A DNA stretch of 64,000 bases from Haloarcula nitratireducens (GTDB taxonomy: Archaea > Halobacteriota > Halobacteria > Halobacteriales > Haloarculaceae), in contig NZ_RKLT01000002.1 of the NCBI RefSeq assembly GCF_019599505.1, forward strand, positions 248,001 through 312,000, given 5' to 3'. A model generated the notes under the pieces. It worked only from the letters and a program-made list of their open reading frames with translations. It made no database searches and was not told where the DNA came from. This document shows positions 52,013-61,669 of the stretch, piece after piece (within the stretch, counting starts at the first letter, position 1; each line of letters starts with the position of its first letter). Made by a program: the position numbers and the translations under genes.

Positions 52013-52442
52013 TCACGAGCGCCAGTACGGCCGGGTCAACAAGACGAACACGGGCAGAATCTCCAGGCGACCGGCCCACATCAGCAGGAGCACGTACGCT
52101 CTGCTCGTCCACGGGAAGTCGGTGTAGCCGTTCATCGGGCCGACGACGCGGAATCCGGGACCGACGTTGCCCAGGGCGGCGGCGACGGCCGACATGGCTT
52201 CGAGGGCCGTGAGGTCGTGACCGACGCGGGCGGCGTCGACGAAGACGACGCCCGCGCTCACGGAGAAGATGACCAGCTACAGCAGCGTAAAGGCGTAGAT
52301 GCCGCGGATCGCTCGCTCGCCGATCGTCCGACCGCCGGTGCGGACCGGCGAGACGGCTTCGGAATGGATCGTCGTGAACAGGCGCAACCGAGAGATACTT
52401 GATCACCGTGCCGACCAGCGATACCGCCGCTCGCCAGTCCAC
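52013..52442 (-). pseudogene. Decayed trkH
   Basis: It starts MDWRAAVSLVGTVIKYLSVA, which matches the TrkH N-terminus, then jumps at about 52381-52384 to a stretch equivalent to residue ~396 of the intact TrkH (LFTTIHSEAVSPVRTGGRTI), out of frame. In that second frame a TAG stands where the intact gene has TAC (FTLLY). It ends as TrkH does (LLMWAGRLEILPVFVLLTRP). So about 370 codons are gone, with a frame change and a nonsense codon. It lies 36 bp after trkA on the same strand. Confidence 0.88.
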
Positions 52443-52478
52443 ACAGAGCGTCCGCCGCGTCGAAGCCGCCCCAACATC

Positions 52479-53810
52479 TCAGAGGGCGGCGCTGGCGGCG
52501 TCGAGCGACTCCGACTCGACGAAGACGACGACGTGGTCGCCGAGTTCGACGACGGTGTCACCGCGGGGGATGACCAGTTCGCCGCCGCGGGTGATCGCGC
52601 CGATGACGACGCGGTCGGGGAGGTCGGCGACGGCGTCGCGGATAGGACGGCCGGCGAGGACGCTCTCGTCGTCCACCTCGATCTCCAGGACCTCCGCGCG
52701 GTCGGACTCGATGATGGCGACGTTCTCGGCCTGATGCTCGCGAGTGAAGCGGGTTATCTCCGCTGCGGTGGCCTTCCGCGGGTTCACTGCTACGTCGACG
52801 CCGACGGCCTCGAACAGCGGAACGTACTCGCCCGAGTCGACGACGGCGACGGCGCGGTTCGCGCCGAGGCGCTTCGCCAACAGGCTCGCGAGCAGGTTCT
52901 TCTCGTCGTTGTCCAGCGCCGCGACGACTATGTCTACGTCCGCGACGTGCTCGCGCTCTAAGAACTCTCGGTCGGTGGCGTCGCTCTCTAAGACCGTCGT
53001 CCCGCGGAGGTCCTCGGCGAGTTCGCGCGCGCGTTCGTGGTCCCGCTCGATGAGTCGGGGCTTCAGGCCGCGCTCCTGTAAGAGCCGTGCGGTGTGATAC
53101 CCCACGTCGCTCCCGCCGACGACGAGAACGTTCCGCACCCCGTCGACGTCCGGCGAGATGGCCTGAGAGAAGGTGTGGACGCTCTCCTTGCTCCCGATGA
53201 CGACCACGTCGTCGCCCGGCTGTAACACTGTTTCACCGCGGGGGATGACCACGTCGTCGCCGCGCAACACGGCGGCGAAGGTCAGCGACTCGTAGCGGTC
53301 GGCCTCCTGTACCGTCTGATTGGCGACGGGACTGGCCTCGGGGATCTCGAACTCGGCCATCTGGACGACGCCGTCGGCGAACGTTTCGACGTCTTGGGCC
53401 GCGGGCAGGCCGATGACTCGCGCGATGGTCTCTGCCGTCAGGAGGTTCGTCGCCACCATGTGGTCGACGCCGAACGCCCCCGCTGACTGTTGCCAGGTCC
53501 GCAGGAACTTCGCGCTCTTGACCCGCGAGATGGTGAACGCGTCGGTCATCGTCATCGCCGTGCCGCAGGTGACGATGTTGGTCTCGTCGTCGTCCGTGCT
53601 GGCGATGACGATGTCGGCCTTCTCGACCCCGGCCTCGGCGAGCGTGTCGAGGTCCGCGCCGTCGCCTTGGACGCCGAGTACGTCCACGTCGTAGACGAGT
53701 TCTTCGACCCTGTCGTCGTCGATGTCGACGACGGCGACGTCGTGGCTGTCGGCGAGGCTCTCGGCGATCGACGCCCCCACCTGGCCAGCGCCGACGATCA
53801 CGACGTACAT
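52479..53810 (-). CDS. trkA: Trk system potassium uptake protein TrkA
   Basis: A 443-residue protein with two RCK units: N-terminal MYVVIVGAGQVGASIAESLA with the Rossmann dinucleotide loop, a second VLVVGGSDVGYHTARLLQER, and TrkA-C domains after each (for example VVIPRGETVLQPGDDVVVIG and VVIGAITRGGELVIPRGDTV). It gates TrkH by binding NAD(H)/ATP. Start is ATG 53810 (MYVVIVGAG). The partner trkH next to it is broken, so it must work with the one at 48348 or one elsewhere. It is divergent from the stress protein at 54000. Confidence 0.93.
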   Translation of the reverse strand: MYVVIVGAGQVGASIAESLADSHDVAVVDIDDDRVEELVYDVDVLGVQGDGADLDTLAEAGVEKADIVIASTDDDETNIVTCGTAMTMTDAFTISRVKSAKFLRTWQQSAGAFGVDHMVATNLLTAETIARVIGLPAAQDVETFADGVVQMAEFEIPEASPVANQTVQEADRYESLTFAAVLRGDDVVIPRGETVLQPGDDVVVIGSKESVHTFSQAISPDVDGVRNVLVVGGSDVGYHTARLLQERGLKPRLIERDHERARELAEDLRGTTVLESDATDREFLEREHVADVDIVVAALDNDEKNLLASLLAKRLGANRAVAVVDSGEYVPLFEAVGVDVAVNPRKATAAEITRFTREHQAENVAIIESDRAEVLEIEVDDESVLAGRPIRDAVADLPDRVVIGAITRGGELVIPRGDTVVELGDHVVVFVESESLDAASAAL

Positions 53811-53999
53811 CGGCGACCCTCCGCCTCGTGCATACCCGGCCCGTTCAGTCGGCCCCGTCAAGTGTATTTCTATCCGGAGAGCGCCGATTAGGCGTGAGCG
53901 TTAAGGGTCGCGAGCGAGTCTCGAACGACATGATTTGTTCGGTCACGAGACACTCGTCAGACGATCGACACCCGTCCTCGCTCACGCGGAGGGACCACT

Positions 54000-54416
54000 A
54001 TGGCTGACTTGCTCGACCGGGTGCTCCTGCCGGTCGCCAGCGAGGAGGACGCCGTCACGTCCGCGCGCGCCCTCGCCCGCCGCCCGCACGGCGAGGTCGT
54101 CGTCATCAACGTCGTCGAGAAGGCCGGCGGCGCGCCCGACAAGGCGGGCGTCGAACAGCGAGAGGAGGCCGCAGAGGAGATGTTCGCGGCCGCCCGCGAG
54201 ATACTCGGCGACGTCCAGACCGACGTCTACTACGGGACCGACGTCACGGAGACGATATTCGACGCCGCCGAGGACGTCGACGCCACCGCCGTCGTCGTCA
54301 CGCCCCGCGGTGGGAACCGCTTCGTCCGGATGATAACCGGCGACGTGGCCCTGCGGATGATAACTGACAACGACCGACCGGTCGTGGTTCTGCCCGACGA
54401 GGACGCCGATGAGTGA
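54000..54416 (+). CDS. Universal stress protein family
   Basis: A 138-residue UspA-fold protein with the glycine-rich region TPRGGNRFVRMITGDVALRM near the C-terminus, resembling the ATP-binding motif of Usp proteins. The start ATG 54000 is 189 bp after the divergent trkA start. Its 3' end overlaps the APC-type transporter by 8 nt, so the two are co-translated and probably act together. Confidence 0.85.
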   Translation: MADLLDRVLLPVASEEDAVTSARALARRPHGEVVVINVVEKAGGAPDKAGVEQREEAAEEMFAAAREILGDVQTDVYYGTDVTETIFDAAEDVDATAVVVTPRGGNRFVRMITGDVALRMITDNDRPVVVLPDEDADE

Positions 54417-56658
54417 CGAGGAACTCGCGAAGGACCTCGGGCCGCTCGCGGCGCTGACCATCGGCGTCGGGACGATGATCGGCGCGGGCATCTTCGTCCT
54501 GCCCGGCGACGCCATCATCAAGGCCGGGTCGATGGCCTCCGTCGCGTTCGTGCTGGGTGGGATCATCGCCATGTTCACCGCGCTCTCGGCGAGCGAGCTC
54601 GGGACGGCGATGCCGAAATCCGGCGGCGCGTACTACTACGTCAACCACGCGCTCGGCCCGCTGTTCGGGTCGGTCGCCGGGTGGGCCAACTGGCTCGGAC
54701 TGGCCTTCGCCAGCGCCTTCTACATGGTCGGGTTCGGGCGCTACATCGCCCGTATCTTCGGGCTCAGCGGCTCCGTCGGCGTCGGTCCGCTCTCGATGTC
54801 GGTGGTCAAGATCGCCGCGCTCGTCGGCGCGGCGCTGTTCATCTTCATCAACTACGTGGGGGCGAAGGAGACCGGTCGACTGCAGAACGCCATCGTCATC
54901 CTGTTGGTGGCGATTCTCGCCGTGTTCACCTTCCTCGGGACGCTGCGGGCGGACCCCGCGAACCTCCCCGAAGCGCGCAGCGTCGTCACGACGCTCGAGA
55001 CGACGGGGCTCATCTTCGTCTCGTACCTCGGCTTCGTCCAGATCACGAGCGTCGCCGAGGAGATCAAACAGCCCGGGAAGAACCTCCCGCGGGCGGTCAT
55101 CGGCAGCGTCGTCATCGTCACCGTCGTCTACGCGCTGGTACTCGTCGTCATGAGCGCCGCCGTCCCGCAGGGCTTTATCGCCGGTCTCTTCGAGAACGTC
55201 GCGCCGGGCGAGACGCCGCCCATCGCCGTCGTCGAGGTGGGCCGGCGACTCCAGGGGGCCGCGATGGGCGGGGCGCTGCTGTTCGGCGGGTTGCTCGCCA
55301 CCGCCTCCAGCGCGAACGCCTCCATCCTCGCCTCCTCGCGCATCAACTTCGCGATGGGACGGGACCGCATCGTCACGCCGGCGCTCAACGAGATACACCC
55401 CCGATTCGGGACACCTTACCGCGCCATCGGCATCACCGGCGGCCTCATCCTGCTGTTCATCGTCGTCGGCGACCTGACGCTTCTCTCGGGGGCGGCGTCG
55501 GGGCTGCACCTCGTCATCTACGGCCTGTTGAACCTCGCGCTCATCGTGATGCGCGTCGTCGCGCCCGAGGAGTACGCGCCCGACTTCACGGTCCCGCTGT
55601 TCCCCCTGTTGCCCGTACTCGGCGCGATTTTCTCCTTCGCGCTGCTGGCGTTCGTCGCGGGCGACGCGCTGTTGCTGACCTTCGGCATCGCGGCCGCGGC
55701 GATCGTCTGGTACGGGCTGTACGCCCGCACGCGGACCGAAAAGCAGGGCATCCTCTCGGAGCACATCCTCTCGCGTTCGGACGACATGCCGGACGCGGCG
55801 GTCAACGCCGCGGCGAGCGTCCAGCCCGACGGCGGCCAGTACCGCGTGATGGTGCCGCTCGCGAACCCCGAACACGAGAAAGACCTCATCACGCTCGCCA
55901 GCGCCGTCGCCAAACAGCGCGGCGGCACCGTCGTCGCCACCCACATCGTCACCGTCCCGGACCAGACGGCGTTAGCCGGGGCCGCCGAACGGGCCGACGA
56001 GATAGACGAGAACTCGGAGCAGCTGCTGTCGAGCGCCCGCGAGGACGCCGAGACGTTCGGCGTCGACGTCGAGAGCCACACCATCATCTCGCACAAGTCC
56101 TACGAGGCCATCTTCGACGCCGCCAACACGTACAACGCCGACCTCGTCGTGATGGGTTGGGGACCCGACTCACACGGCTCGCCGGGCCGGGCCGAGTCCG
56201 CGATAGACGAACTCACCGAGGCCGTCCCCTGTGACTTCCTCGTCCTGCGCGACCGCGGGTTCGACCCATCGAACATCCTGCTGCCGACCGCCGGCGGTCC
56301 CGACTCGGACCTCTCGGCGTCGGTCGCACGGATGCTGCAGGCCGAGTACGACTCCGAGGTGACGCTGCTGCACGTCGCCGACGGCGACCGCGAGGAAGCA
56401 GCGCAGTTCCTCGAGACGTGGGCGAGCGAGCACGGCCTCGCCGACGCGGCCCGACGCATCGAAACCGGTGACGTCGAGACGGCCATCGAGGGCGCGGCCG
56501 CGGACGCCTCGCTGTTGATACTCGGGGCGACCGAAGAGGGGCTCTTACGCCGCCTCGTCTCCGGGTCGCTGGTCCTCGACGTGGTCGACGACGTGGAGTG
56601 TTCGGTCCTGCTGGCCGAGAAACACCGGGAGCGCCGCCTGCTCGAACGGCTGTTCTAG
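54409..56658 (+). CDS. APC-family amino-acid transporter with C-terminal USP domains
   Basis: A 749-residue fusion. Residues 1-430 form about 12 transmembrane helices with the APC signature (ALTIGVGTMIGAGIFVLPGD). Residues 480-605 and 620-749 form two UspA-like domains (VVMGWGPDSHGSPGRAESAI, LGATEEGLLRRLVSGSLVLD). These may sense ATP or stress to control transport. It is co-translated with the separate USP gene at 54000. Substrate unknown. It ends with a 4-bp overlap against the convergent deacetylase gene. Confidence 0.9.
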   Translation: MSDEELAKDLGPLAALTIGVGTMIGAGIFVLPGDAIIKAGSMASVAFVLGGIIAMFTALSASELGTAMPKSGGAYYYVNHALGPLFGSVAGWANWLGLAFASAFYMVGFGRYIARIFGLSGSVGVGPLSMSVVKIAALVGAALFIFINYVGAKETGRLQNAIVILLVAILAVFTFLGTLRADPANLPEARSVVTTLETTGLIFVSYLGFVQITSVAEEIKQPGKNLPRAVIGSVVIVTVVYALVLVVMSAAVPQGFIAGLFENVAPGETPPIAVVEVGRRLQGAAMGGALLFGGLLATASSANASILASSRINFAMGRDRIVTPALNEIHPRFGTPYRAIGITGGLILLFIVVGDLTLLSGAASGLHLVIYGLLNLALIVMRVVAPEEYAPDFTVPLFPLLPVLGAIFSFALLAFVAGDALLLTFGIAAAAIVWYGLYARTRTEKQGILSEHILSRSDDMPDAAVNAAASVQPDGGQYRVMVPLANPEHEKDLITLASAVAKQRGGTVVATHIVTVPDQTALAGAAERADEIDENSEQLLSSAREDAETFGVDVESHTIISHKSYEAIFDAANTYNADLVVMGWGPDSHGSPGRAESAIDELTEAVPCDFLVLRDRGFDPSNILLPTAGGPDSDLSASVARMLQAEYDSEVTLLHVADGDREEAAQFLETWASEHGLADAARRIETGDVETAIEGAAADASLLILGATEEGLLRRLVSGSLVLDVVDDVECSVLLAEKHRERRLLERLF

Positions 56659-58091
56659 GTCTCGCCTTCCCACCCGTCGAGTATCGCCGTCAGCGTCTCG
56701 TCGTCGAGGCGCTTCCCGTTGGTCTGCGGGACGTACGACTCCTCGCGGTTCCAGCGAACCGCTCGCTGGGCGTCGGCCAGTTCGATGCCGCCGTCGCGAG
56801 CGACGGCCTCTCTGATCGACTTCGGCCGTATCTCCTCGACCGGTGGGTCGATCAGTTCGGTCAGCATCTCGGAAGCGGGAATCACGTCCAGATCACGACG
56901 CTCGATACCGGCCATCGTCTCCTCGAAGTCCGCCTGTGAGACCCATCCCGTGTCGGCACCGATCTCGTGGTAGCTCACCACCGCCGTCTGACCGTACTTC
57001 TCGGCGAGGTCCAGCACGGATTCGAGGCGCTCTAAGTTCTCACCGAAGATCCGCCCGGTCGTGAGCGGCCCGGTCAACTGCGCACCGTGGGGAATGCTCC
57101 CGTCGGTGAACGCGAGGTAGTGGTACTCGCTGACGATGTCGCGGATGCGCGGCGAGTTCGAACTCCACGGGTAGACGAACATCGACGAGCCGACCTCGAA
57201 GCCGCGGTCGAGCAGCCACTCCTTGGCGTCGCGAACCTGCTCTCTGGCTTCCTCGTCCGAGAGGTCCGTGAGCCGTTCGTGGTCGAAGGTGTGACTCCCG
57301 ATCTCCCAGCCCTCGTCGCGCATCTCGCGCATCTCGTCCTCGCCGAGGTAGTCGTCCTCGTCGGCCCGACCGGGGTTGACGGCGGTGAGCGCCGGGAAAT
57401 CGTAGGACTCCAGTACCGGAAGCGCCCGCGTGTACTGAGTGATGCCCCCGTCGTCGAACGTGAGGACGACGCGGCCGCCCTCGGTCCGCTCGGTAGTACG
57501 GAGTTCGTCCAGATACGCCGTGATGGGGCTGTCCACGTCGCGGTCGAAGCGGAGGCGAATCTCCTCGACCTCGGAGAGGTCCGGGTCGCCCGACTCGTCG
57601 CTGACGCCGAGGTCGCTGCGGAACCACCCGTACGTCGGCGAGATGGTCCGGCGGTCCATCGTCACGGAGTCGCCGTCGTCGTCCTCGACGACCGCAGTCA
57701 ACTGCTCGACTTCCGGTCGAACGAGGCGGATCGCGATCGAGAGGTCTCGGTCCGAGAGGTCGAGGCCGTCGAACTCGCGGACGATCTCGACGGATCCGTC
57801 CGAGCTCTCCGGTGAGAGCGAGAGTTTCGCCGACTGCGAACCCTCGTAGACCACGTCCGTGCTCGCCTCGAGCGTCCCGCTGTCGGCCGTCCACTCGTCT
57901 AAGTCCTCGAAGTCGTCGAGCACGTCGCCGCTCTCGCCGTAGCGGTCGCGGCTGTCGAAGGCCGTGGTCAACAGCGGGTGTTCGTGGTCCGCGCGCACTC
58001 GGCCGATTCGGCTCCCGCCGAGGGCGAGGGCGAGGGCGGCGGTCCCTCCTTTCAGTACGCTCCGGCGTGACGTCGGCCGAGAGTCTGTCAT
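56655..58091 (-). CDS. Secreted polysaccharide deacetylase family protein
   Basis: A 478-residue Tat-exported protein (TSRRSVLKGGTAALALALGG). Residues 50-200 look like a jelly-roll carbohydrate-binding region. Residues 205-400 form the NodB-like domain: VVLTFDDGG (metal Asp pair), GWEIGSHTFDHERLTDLS (metal His) and VSYHEIGADTG. It probably removes acetyl groups from a cell-surface glycan. The last 60 residues (ELADAQRAVRWNREESYVPQ) form a helical tail I cannot assign. It is divergent from the PKD protein at 58321. Confidence 0.88.
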   Translation of the reverse strand: MTDSRPTSRRSVLKGGTAALALALGGSRIGRVRADHEHPLLTTAFDSRDRYGESGDVLDDFEDLDEWTADSGTLEASTDVVYEGSQSAKLSLSPESSDGSVEIVREFDGLDLSDRDLSIAIRLVRPEVEQLTAVVEDDDGDSVTMDRRTISPTYGWFRSDLGVSDESGDPDLSEVEEIRLRFDRDVDSPITAYLDELRTTERTEGGRVVLTFDDGGITQYTRALPVLESYDFPALTAVNPGRADEDDYLGEDEMREMRDEGWEIGSHTFDHERLTDLSDEEAREQVRDAKEWLLDRGFEVGSSMFVYPWSSNSPRIRDIVSEYHYLAFTDGSIPHGAQLTGPLTTGRIFGENLERLESVLDLAEKYGQTAVVSYHEIGADTGWVSQADFEETMAGIERRDLDVIPASEMLTELIDPPVEEIRPKSIREAVARDGGIELADAQRAVRWNREESYVPQTNGKRLDDETLTAILDGWEGET

Positions 58092-58320
58092 GCGGGCGAA
58101 CTCTTGGGAAAAATAACGTATTGTTATACCGAACGTTCGCGTCGGTAGTCGGAATCGTCACCGCTGGAGAGTGCCGTAAATCGTCGCTTACGCCGACAAG
58201 CCCGGCATAACAAACCCGGTGGCTTTCCCGACTACGGGCACGAATGTCGGCTCCCCACCGTTCGGCTCCGCCCGTCGCATCGAACCGAGCGGCGTCCGCC
58301 GCGACGCCGCGTGAGAACTG

Positions 58321-60672
58321 ATGTCGGGGACGCGCGTTCGGCGAGTGCTGCTCGTCGCGTGTACCCTCTCGGTTTTCGTCGCCGCGCCGGCGGCGCTCGC
58401 CGCACCGGACGGAACCGTCGTCGTCAGCCAGTCGCTCGGCACCGAGCGCGTCGCGCCCGGCGGGTCGGTCCCGGTCGAAGTCGCCGTCGACGTCGACGAC
58501 GTGGACGCGCCCGCGATCGACGTCGCGCTCCCCGAGAACTGGACGCTCTCCGTCGAGGACGGCGACGGGGCGCGAACCGGCGCGGACGGGACCGCGTGGC
58601 TCTGGACCGACGGCGACGACCACGCCGTCGAGTTCGTCCTCGGGGTCCCCCGAAACGCGTCGATCGGCGAGTACGAACTCCGAGCGACCGGCTCTGCGAT
58701 CTACGACGAGACCGGCGAGCGAGTGACCGACACGACGACTGACACCCTCACCGTGAGCGGCGAGCCCGAGATGGCGCCGCCGACGGCCGACGCCGGGGCG
58801 AACCGGACCGTCGGACCCGCCGAGCGGGTCGAACTGAACGCGAGCGACTCCGCGGACCCGGTCGGCGACGGCCTGACCTACCGCTGGACGCAAGTCGGCG
58901 GACCGAACGTCACGCTGTCCGACGCCGACACGGCGACGCCCGGGTTCGCCGCCCCCGAGACCGCGGAGCCCCGGACGCTCGCCTTCGACCTGACCGTCAC
59001 CGACGGGGCGAACCGGACGGCGACCGACCGCGTCGCCGTGACCATCGAGCGGCGGAACCGCGCCCCGGTCGCCGACGCCGGAGCGAACCGGACCGCCGAG
59101 CCGGGTGCCGAGATCCGCCTCGCTGGCAACGGGACGGACCCGGACGGCGACGCGCTCTCCTACGGCTGGGAGCAAGTCGCCGGCCCGACAGTCTCGCTGT
59201 CGGCTAACGACACGGCCGCGCCGCGGTTCGAAGTCCCCGAAGCCACCGGGCCGACGCCGCTGCGGTTCGAACTGACGGTCGGCGACGGTAACGCTACCGC
59301 GACGGACACGGTCACCGTCACCGCGGCGGGGTCGCCGCCGACGGCCGACGCCGGGGCGAGCCGCTCGGTCGAGGCCGGCGCGCGCGTCGAACTCGACGGG
59401 ACCGGCTCCGAGGCGGTCGTCGGGCCGCCCGCCTACGCATGGACGCAGTCCGACGGACCGTCGGTCAGCCTCGGGGGAGACGCCTCGCCGACGCCCGCGT
59501 TCACCGCGCCGTCGGTCTCGGATCGAACGGCTTTCACGTTCGAACTCACAGTCACCGACGCTCGGAACCGCACCGCTACCGACTCGACAACGGTCGTGGT
59601 CGCGCCGGCGTCCGACTCGGGGGGCGACGCTGGCAGTGACGGCGACGGCGGTAGCTCGGGCGACGCACGCGGCGGTAGCGACGACAGTGACCGCGGTGAC
59701 AGAGGCAGTGATGGGGGCGACGAACCGAGCGGGGGTTCCGCTGACGGTGGCGATACCGACGACGCCGACGCCCCGCCGCGCGAACCGCGCGTCTCGGTCA
59801 GTCGACCCGACGGGCGAAGCGCCGTCGTCGGTATCGCCGGCGCGACGGGCGAGGGGAGGGTCGAGGTCGCGCCGAACGTCACCGTCGGGAACCTGACCTA
59901 CGAGCGGGTGGCGTTCGCCCCCGCTCGAACGCCGGCGACGCTCCGCGTCGCCGAACCGGAACGCGCGAGCGCCGAGAACGCCGGCGTCCGGTCGCTGGGA
60001 ACGGTCACGACCGACGCCGGCGGCGAGTCCGGCGTGACACTCACCGTCAGCGTCCCCGCTTCCCGCCTCGACGCCGAGGACGCTTCGCTGGTCACGGCCT
60101 ACCGCCAAGAAAACGGCACCGCGGCGGCCGTGAACACGACGCGCCTCGACGGCGACGACGAACGATATCGCTACCGCGTCGAGACCGCCGAGGCGGCGAA
60201 TCTCACCATCGGCGTCCCGAGAGCTGCGCTATCGGTGACCGACGTGCGAGCGAACCGTTCGACGGCCGCCGTCGGCGAGCCCGTCGGCGTCACCGTCGAG
60301 GTGGCCAACGCGGGCGAGCGGGCCGGTAACGAGACGGTCCGCCTCACCGGGCTGGGTGACGAGCGAACGCGGACGCTCGCGGTGCCGGCCGGCGGCCGCG
60401 CGGCCGCGACGGTCGTCCACCGGTTCTCAGATCCCGGCACCTACACCGTCGGCGCGGGCGGCGAGAATGTGACGGTCGACATCGAATCGGGGACGACGGA
60501 GACGCCGGCGACCGCGAGCGGCGGAGCGACCGCGACGGCCGACGCCGTCGACCGGTCGACCGCGACCGCCGGCGAGAGCGAGCCGACAGCGGCGGACGGC
60601 CCCGGGTTCGGCGTCCCCGTCGCGCTGCTGGCCGTGGTAGTCGCCGCACTGCTCGCGCGCCGCCGAACGTGA
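58321..60672 (+). CDS. Surface protein with PKD-like domains and PGF-CTERM anchor
   Basis: A 783-residue secreted protein: signal peptide RRVLLVACTLSVFVAAPAAL, then three PKD-like repeats (about 155-245, 250-340, 342-430; see PPTADAGANRTVGPAERVEL and PVADAGANRTAEPGAEIRLA), a Gly/Asp/Ser-rich linker (about 435-485), a further beta region, a CARDB-like domain (about 645-720, VGVTVEVANAGERAGNETVR) and the C-terminal PGF tripartite tail (GPGFGVPVALLAVVVAALLA followed by RRR), the sorting signal of archaeosortase A. Many NxT/NxS sites suggest N-glycosylation. Confidence 0.85.
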   Translation: MSGTRVRRVLLVACTLSVFVAAPAALAAPDGTVVVSQSLGTERVAPGGSVPVEVAVDVDDVDAPAIDVALPENWTLSVEDGDGARTGADGTAWLWTDGDDHAVEFVLGVPRNASIGEYELRATGSAIYDETGERVTDTTTDTLTVSGEPEMAPPTADAGANRTVGPAERVELNASDSADPVGDGLTYRWTQVGGPNVTLSDADTATPGFAAPETAEPRTLAFDLTVTDGANRTATDRVAVTIERRNRAPVADAGANRTAEPGAEIRLAGNGTDPDGDALSYGWEQVAGPTVSLSANDTAAPRFEVPEATGPTPLRFELTVGDGNATATDTVTVTAAGSPPTADAGASRSVEAGARVELDGTGSEAVVGPPAYAWTQSDGPSVSLGGDASPTPAFTAPSVSDRTAFTFELTVTDARNRTATDSTTVVVAPASDSGGDAGSDGDGGSSGDARGGSDDSDRGDRGSDGGDEPSGGSADGGDTDDADAPPREPRVSVSRPDGRSAVVGIAGATGEGRVEVAPNVTVGNLTYERVAFAPARTPATLRVAEPERASAENAGVRSLGTVTTDAGGESGVTLTVSVPASRLDAEDASLVTAYRQENGTAAAVNTTRLDGDDERYRYRVETAEAANLTIGVPRAALSVTDVRANRSTAAVGEPVGVTVEVANAGERAGNETVRLTGLGDERTRTLAVPAGGRAAATVVHRFSDPGTYTVGAGGENVTVDIESGTTETPATASGGATATADAVDRSTATAGESEPTAADGPGFGVPVALLAVVVAALLARRRT

Positions 60673-60721
60673 CAGGCGACCCGACCCTAGTTTATACTTC
60701 GGGTGGTACCTACCGAGAAAC

Positions 60722-61669
60722 GTGTCAATAAGAAATAACCTCTCAGCGACAACTGTGGCAGCGTACGTGGTCGTCGTCACGGCCGCTCTCGTCACCGGCG
60801 CGATAGTCGGCCCGGTGGTCTGGAGCGCGGCGGCAACAGCCGAGGAACGCCCGTCGGTAGCCGTCGTCACGTTGCGGGGACCCACTAACGACGCGAACGT
60901 CAACGGCGTCGCCGAGCAGTTGCGGGCGATTCGAGGCAACGACTCGGTCGAGGCCGTCGTCCTCCGCGTCGACAGCCCCGGCGGCCCCGTAGACGCGAGC
61001 GAGGAATTCTATCTGGCGGTCAACCGGACGGCGAGCGAGATGCCGGTCGTCGCGTACGTCGAGGGGGCGGCGGCCTCGGGCGGGTACTTCGGCATCGTCT
61101 CGGCCGACGAGATAATCGTCAAGCCCAGTTCGACCGTCGGCAGCATCGGCGTCATCGTTCAAGCGTCCCCGAGCGTCATCGAACAGGCGGGCCGGCAACA
61201 GGAGCAGTTCGTCCGCTCCGGCCCCGACAAGGCGCAGATCGGCATCGACAGGATTCGCACGGAGATGGAGTCTCTCCAGCGAGCGTTCGTCGGGACGGTC
61301 ATGTACCACCGCGGCGACGCCCTCTCGCTCGACCGAACGCAGGTGGCCAACGGCCGCGCGTACCTCGGCGGCCGCGCCGTCGAGAACGGCTTCGCCGACC
61401 GCATCGGCGACCTCGATACCGCCATCGAGCGCGCGGCGAGTCGCGCCGAGGGGATCGAGGGCGACGAGTACGACGTCTACGTGACCGAACCGCAGGCGTC
61501 GAGTCCGACGCTCCTGTTGGGCAACGTGTCGGTCCAGATCGAAGACGGGGACGGCGGGACCGTCGGCGGCGAACCCGAAGACGAGGGACAGTTCCAGCGC
61601 CCCGTGAAGTACTACGCCGTCTGGGGCGTCCCGGAGACCAACTCCTCGGAGGTGTACATCGATGGCTGA
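60722..61669 (+). CDS. sppA: Signal peptide peptidase SppA-like serine protease (S49)
   Basis: A 315-residue membrane-bound protease with one N-terminal helix (TTVAAYVVVVTAALVTGAIV). The catalytic Ser is S119 in EGAAASGGYFG and the candidate Lys is K170 in SGPDKAQIG; VVLRVDSPGGPVDASEE is the preceding conserved block. It degrades cleaved signal peptides or membrane proteins. GTG 60722 is chosen; TATA-like tttata lies about 30 nt before it. It overlaps the next gene by 8 nt. Confidence 0.88.
   Translation: MSIRNNLSATTVAAYVVVVTAALVTGAIVGPVVWSAAATAEERPSVAVVTLRGPTNDANVNGVAEQLRAIRGNDSVEAVVLRVDSPGGPVDASEEFYLAVNRTASEMPVVAYVEGAAASGGYFGIVSADEIIVKPSSTVGSIGVIVQASPSVIEQAGRQQEQFVRSGPDKAQIGIDRIRTEMESLQRAFVGTVMYHRGDALSLDRTQVANGRAYLGGRAVENGFADRIGDLDTAIERAASRAEGIEGDEYDVYVTEPQASSPTLLLGNVSVQIEDGDGGTVGGEPEDEGQFQRPVKYYAVWGVPETNSSEVYIDG

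Noticed and set aside
57040..60108. Very long open frame on the minus strand (about 1020 codons) opposite the PKD protein
   Set aside because: It lies antisense to two well-supported genes, is rich in Arg/Pro/Gly and has none of the acidic character of real proteins here. It is a high-GC shadow.
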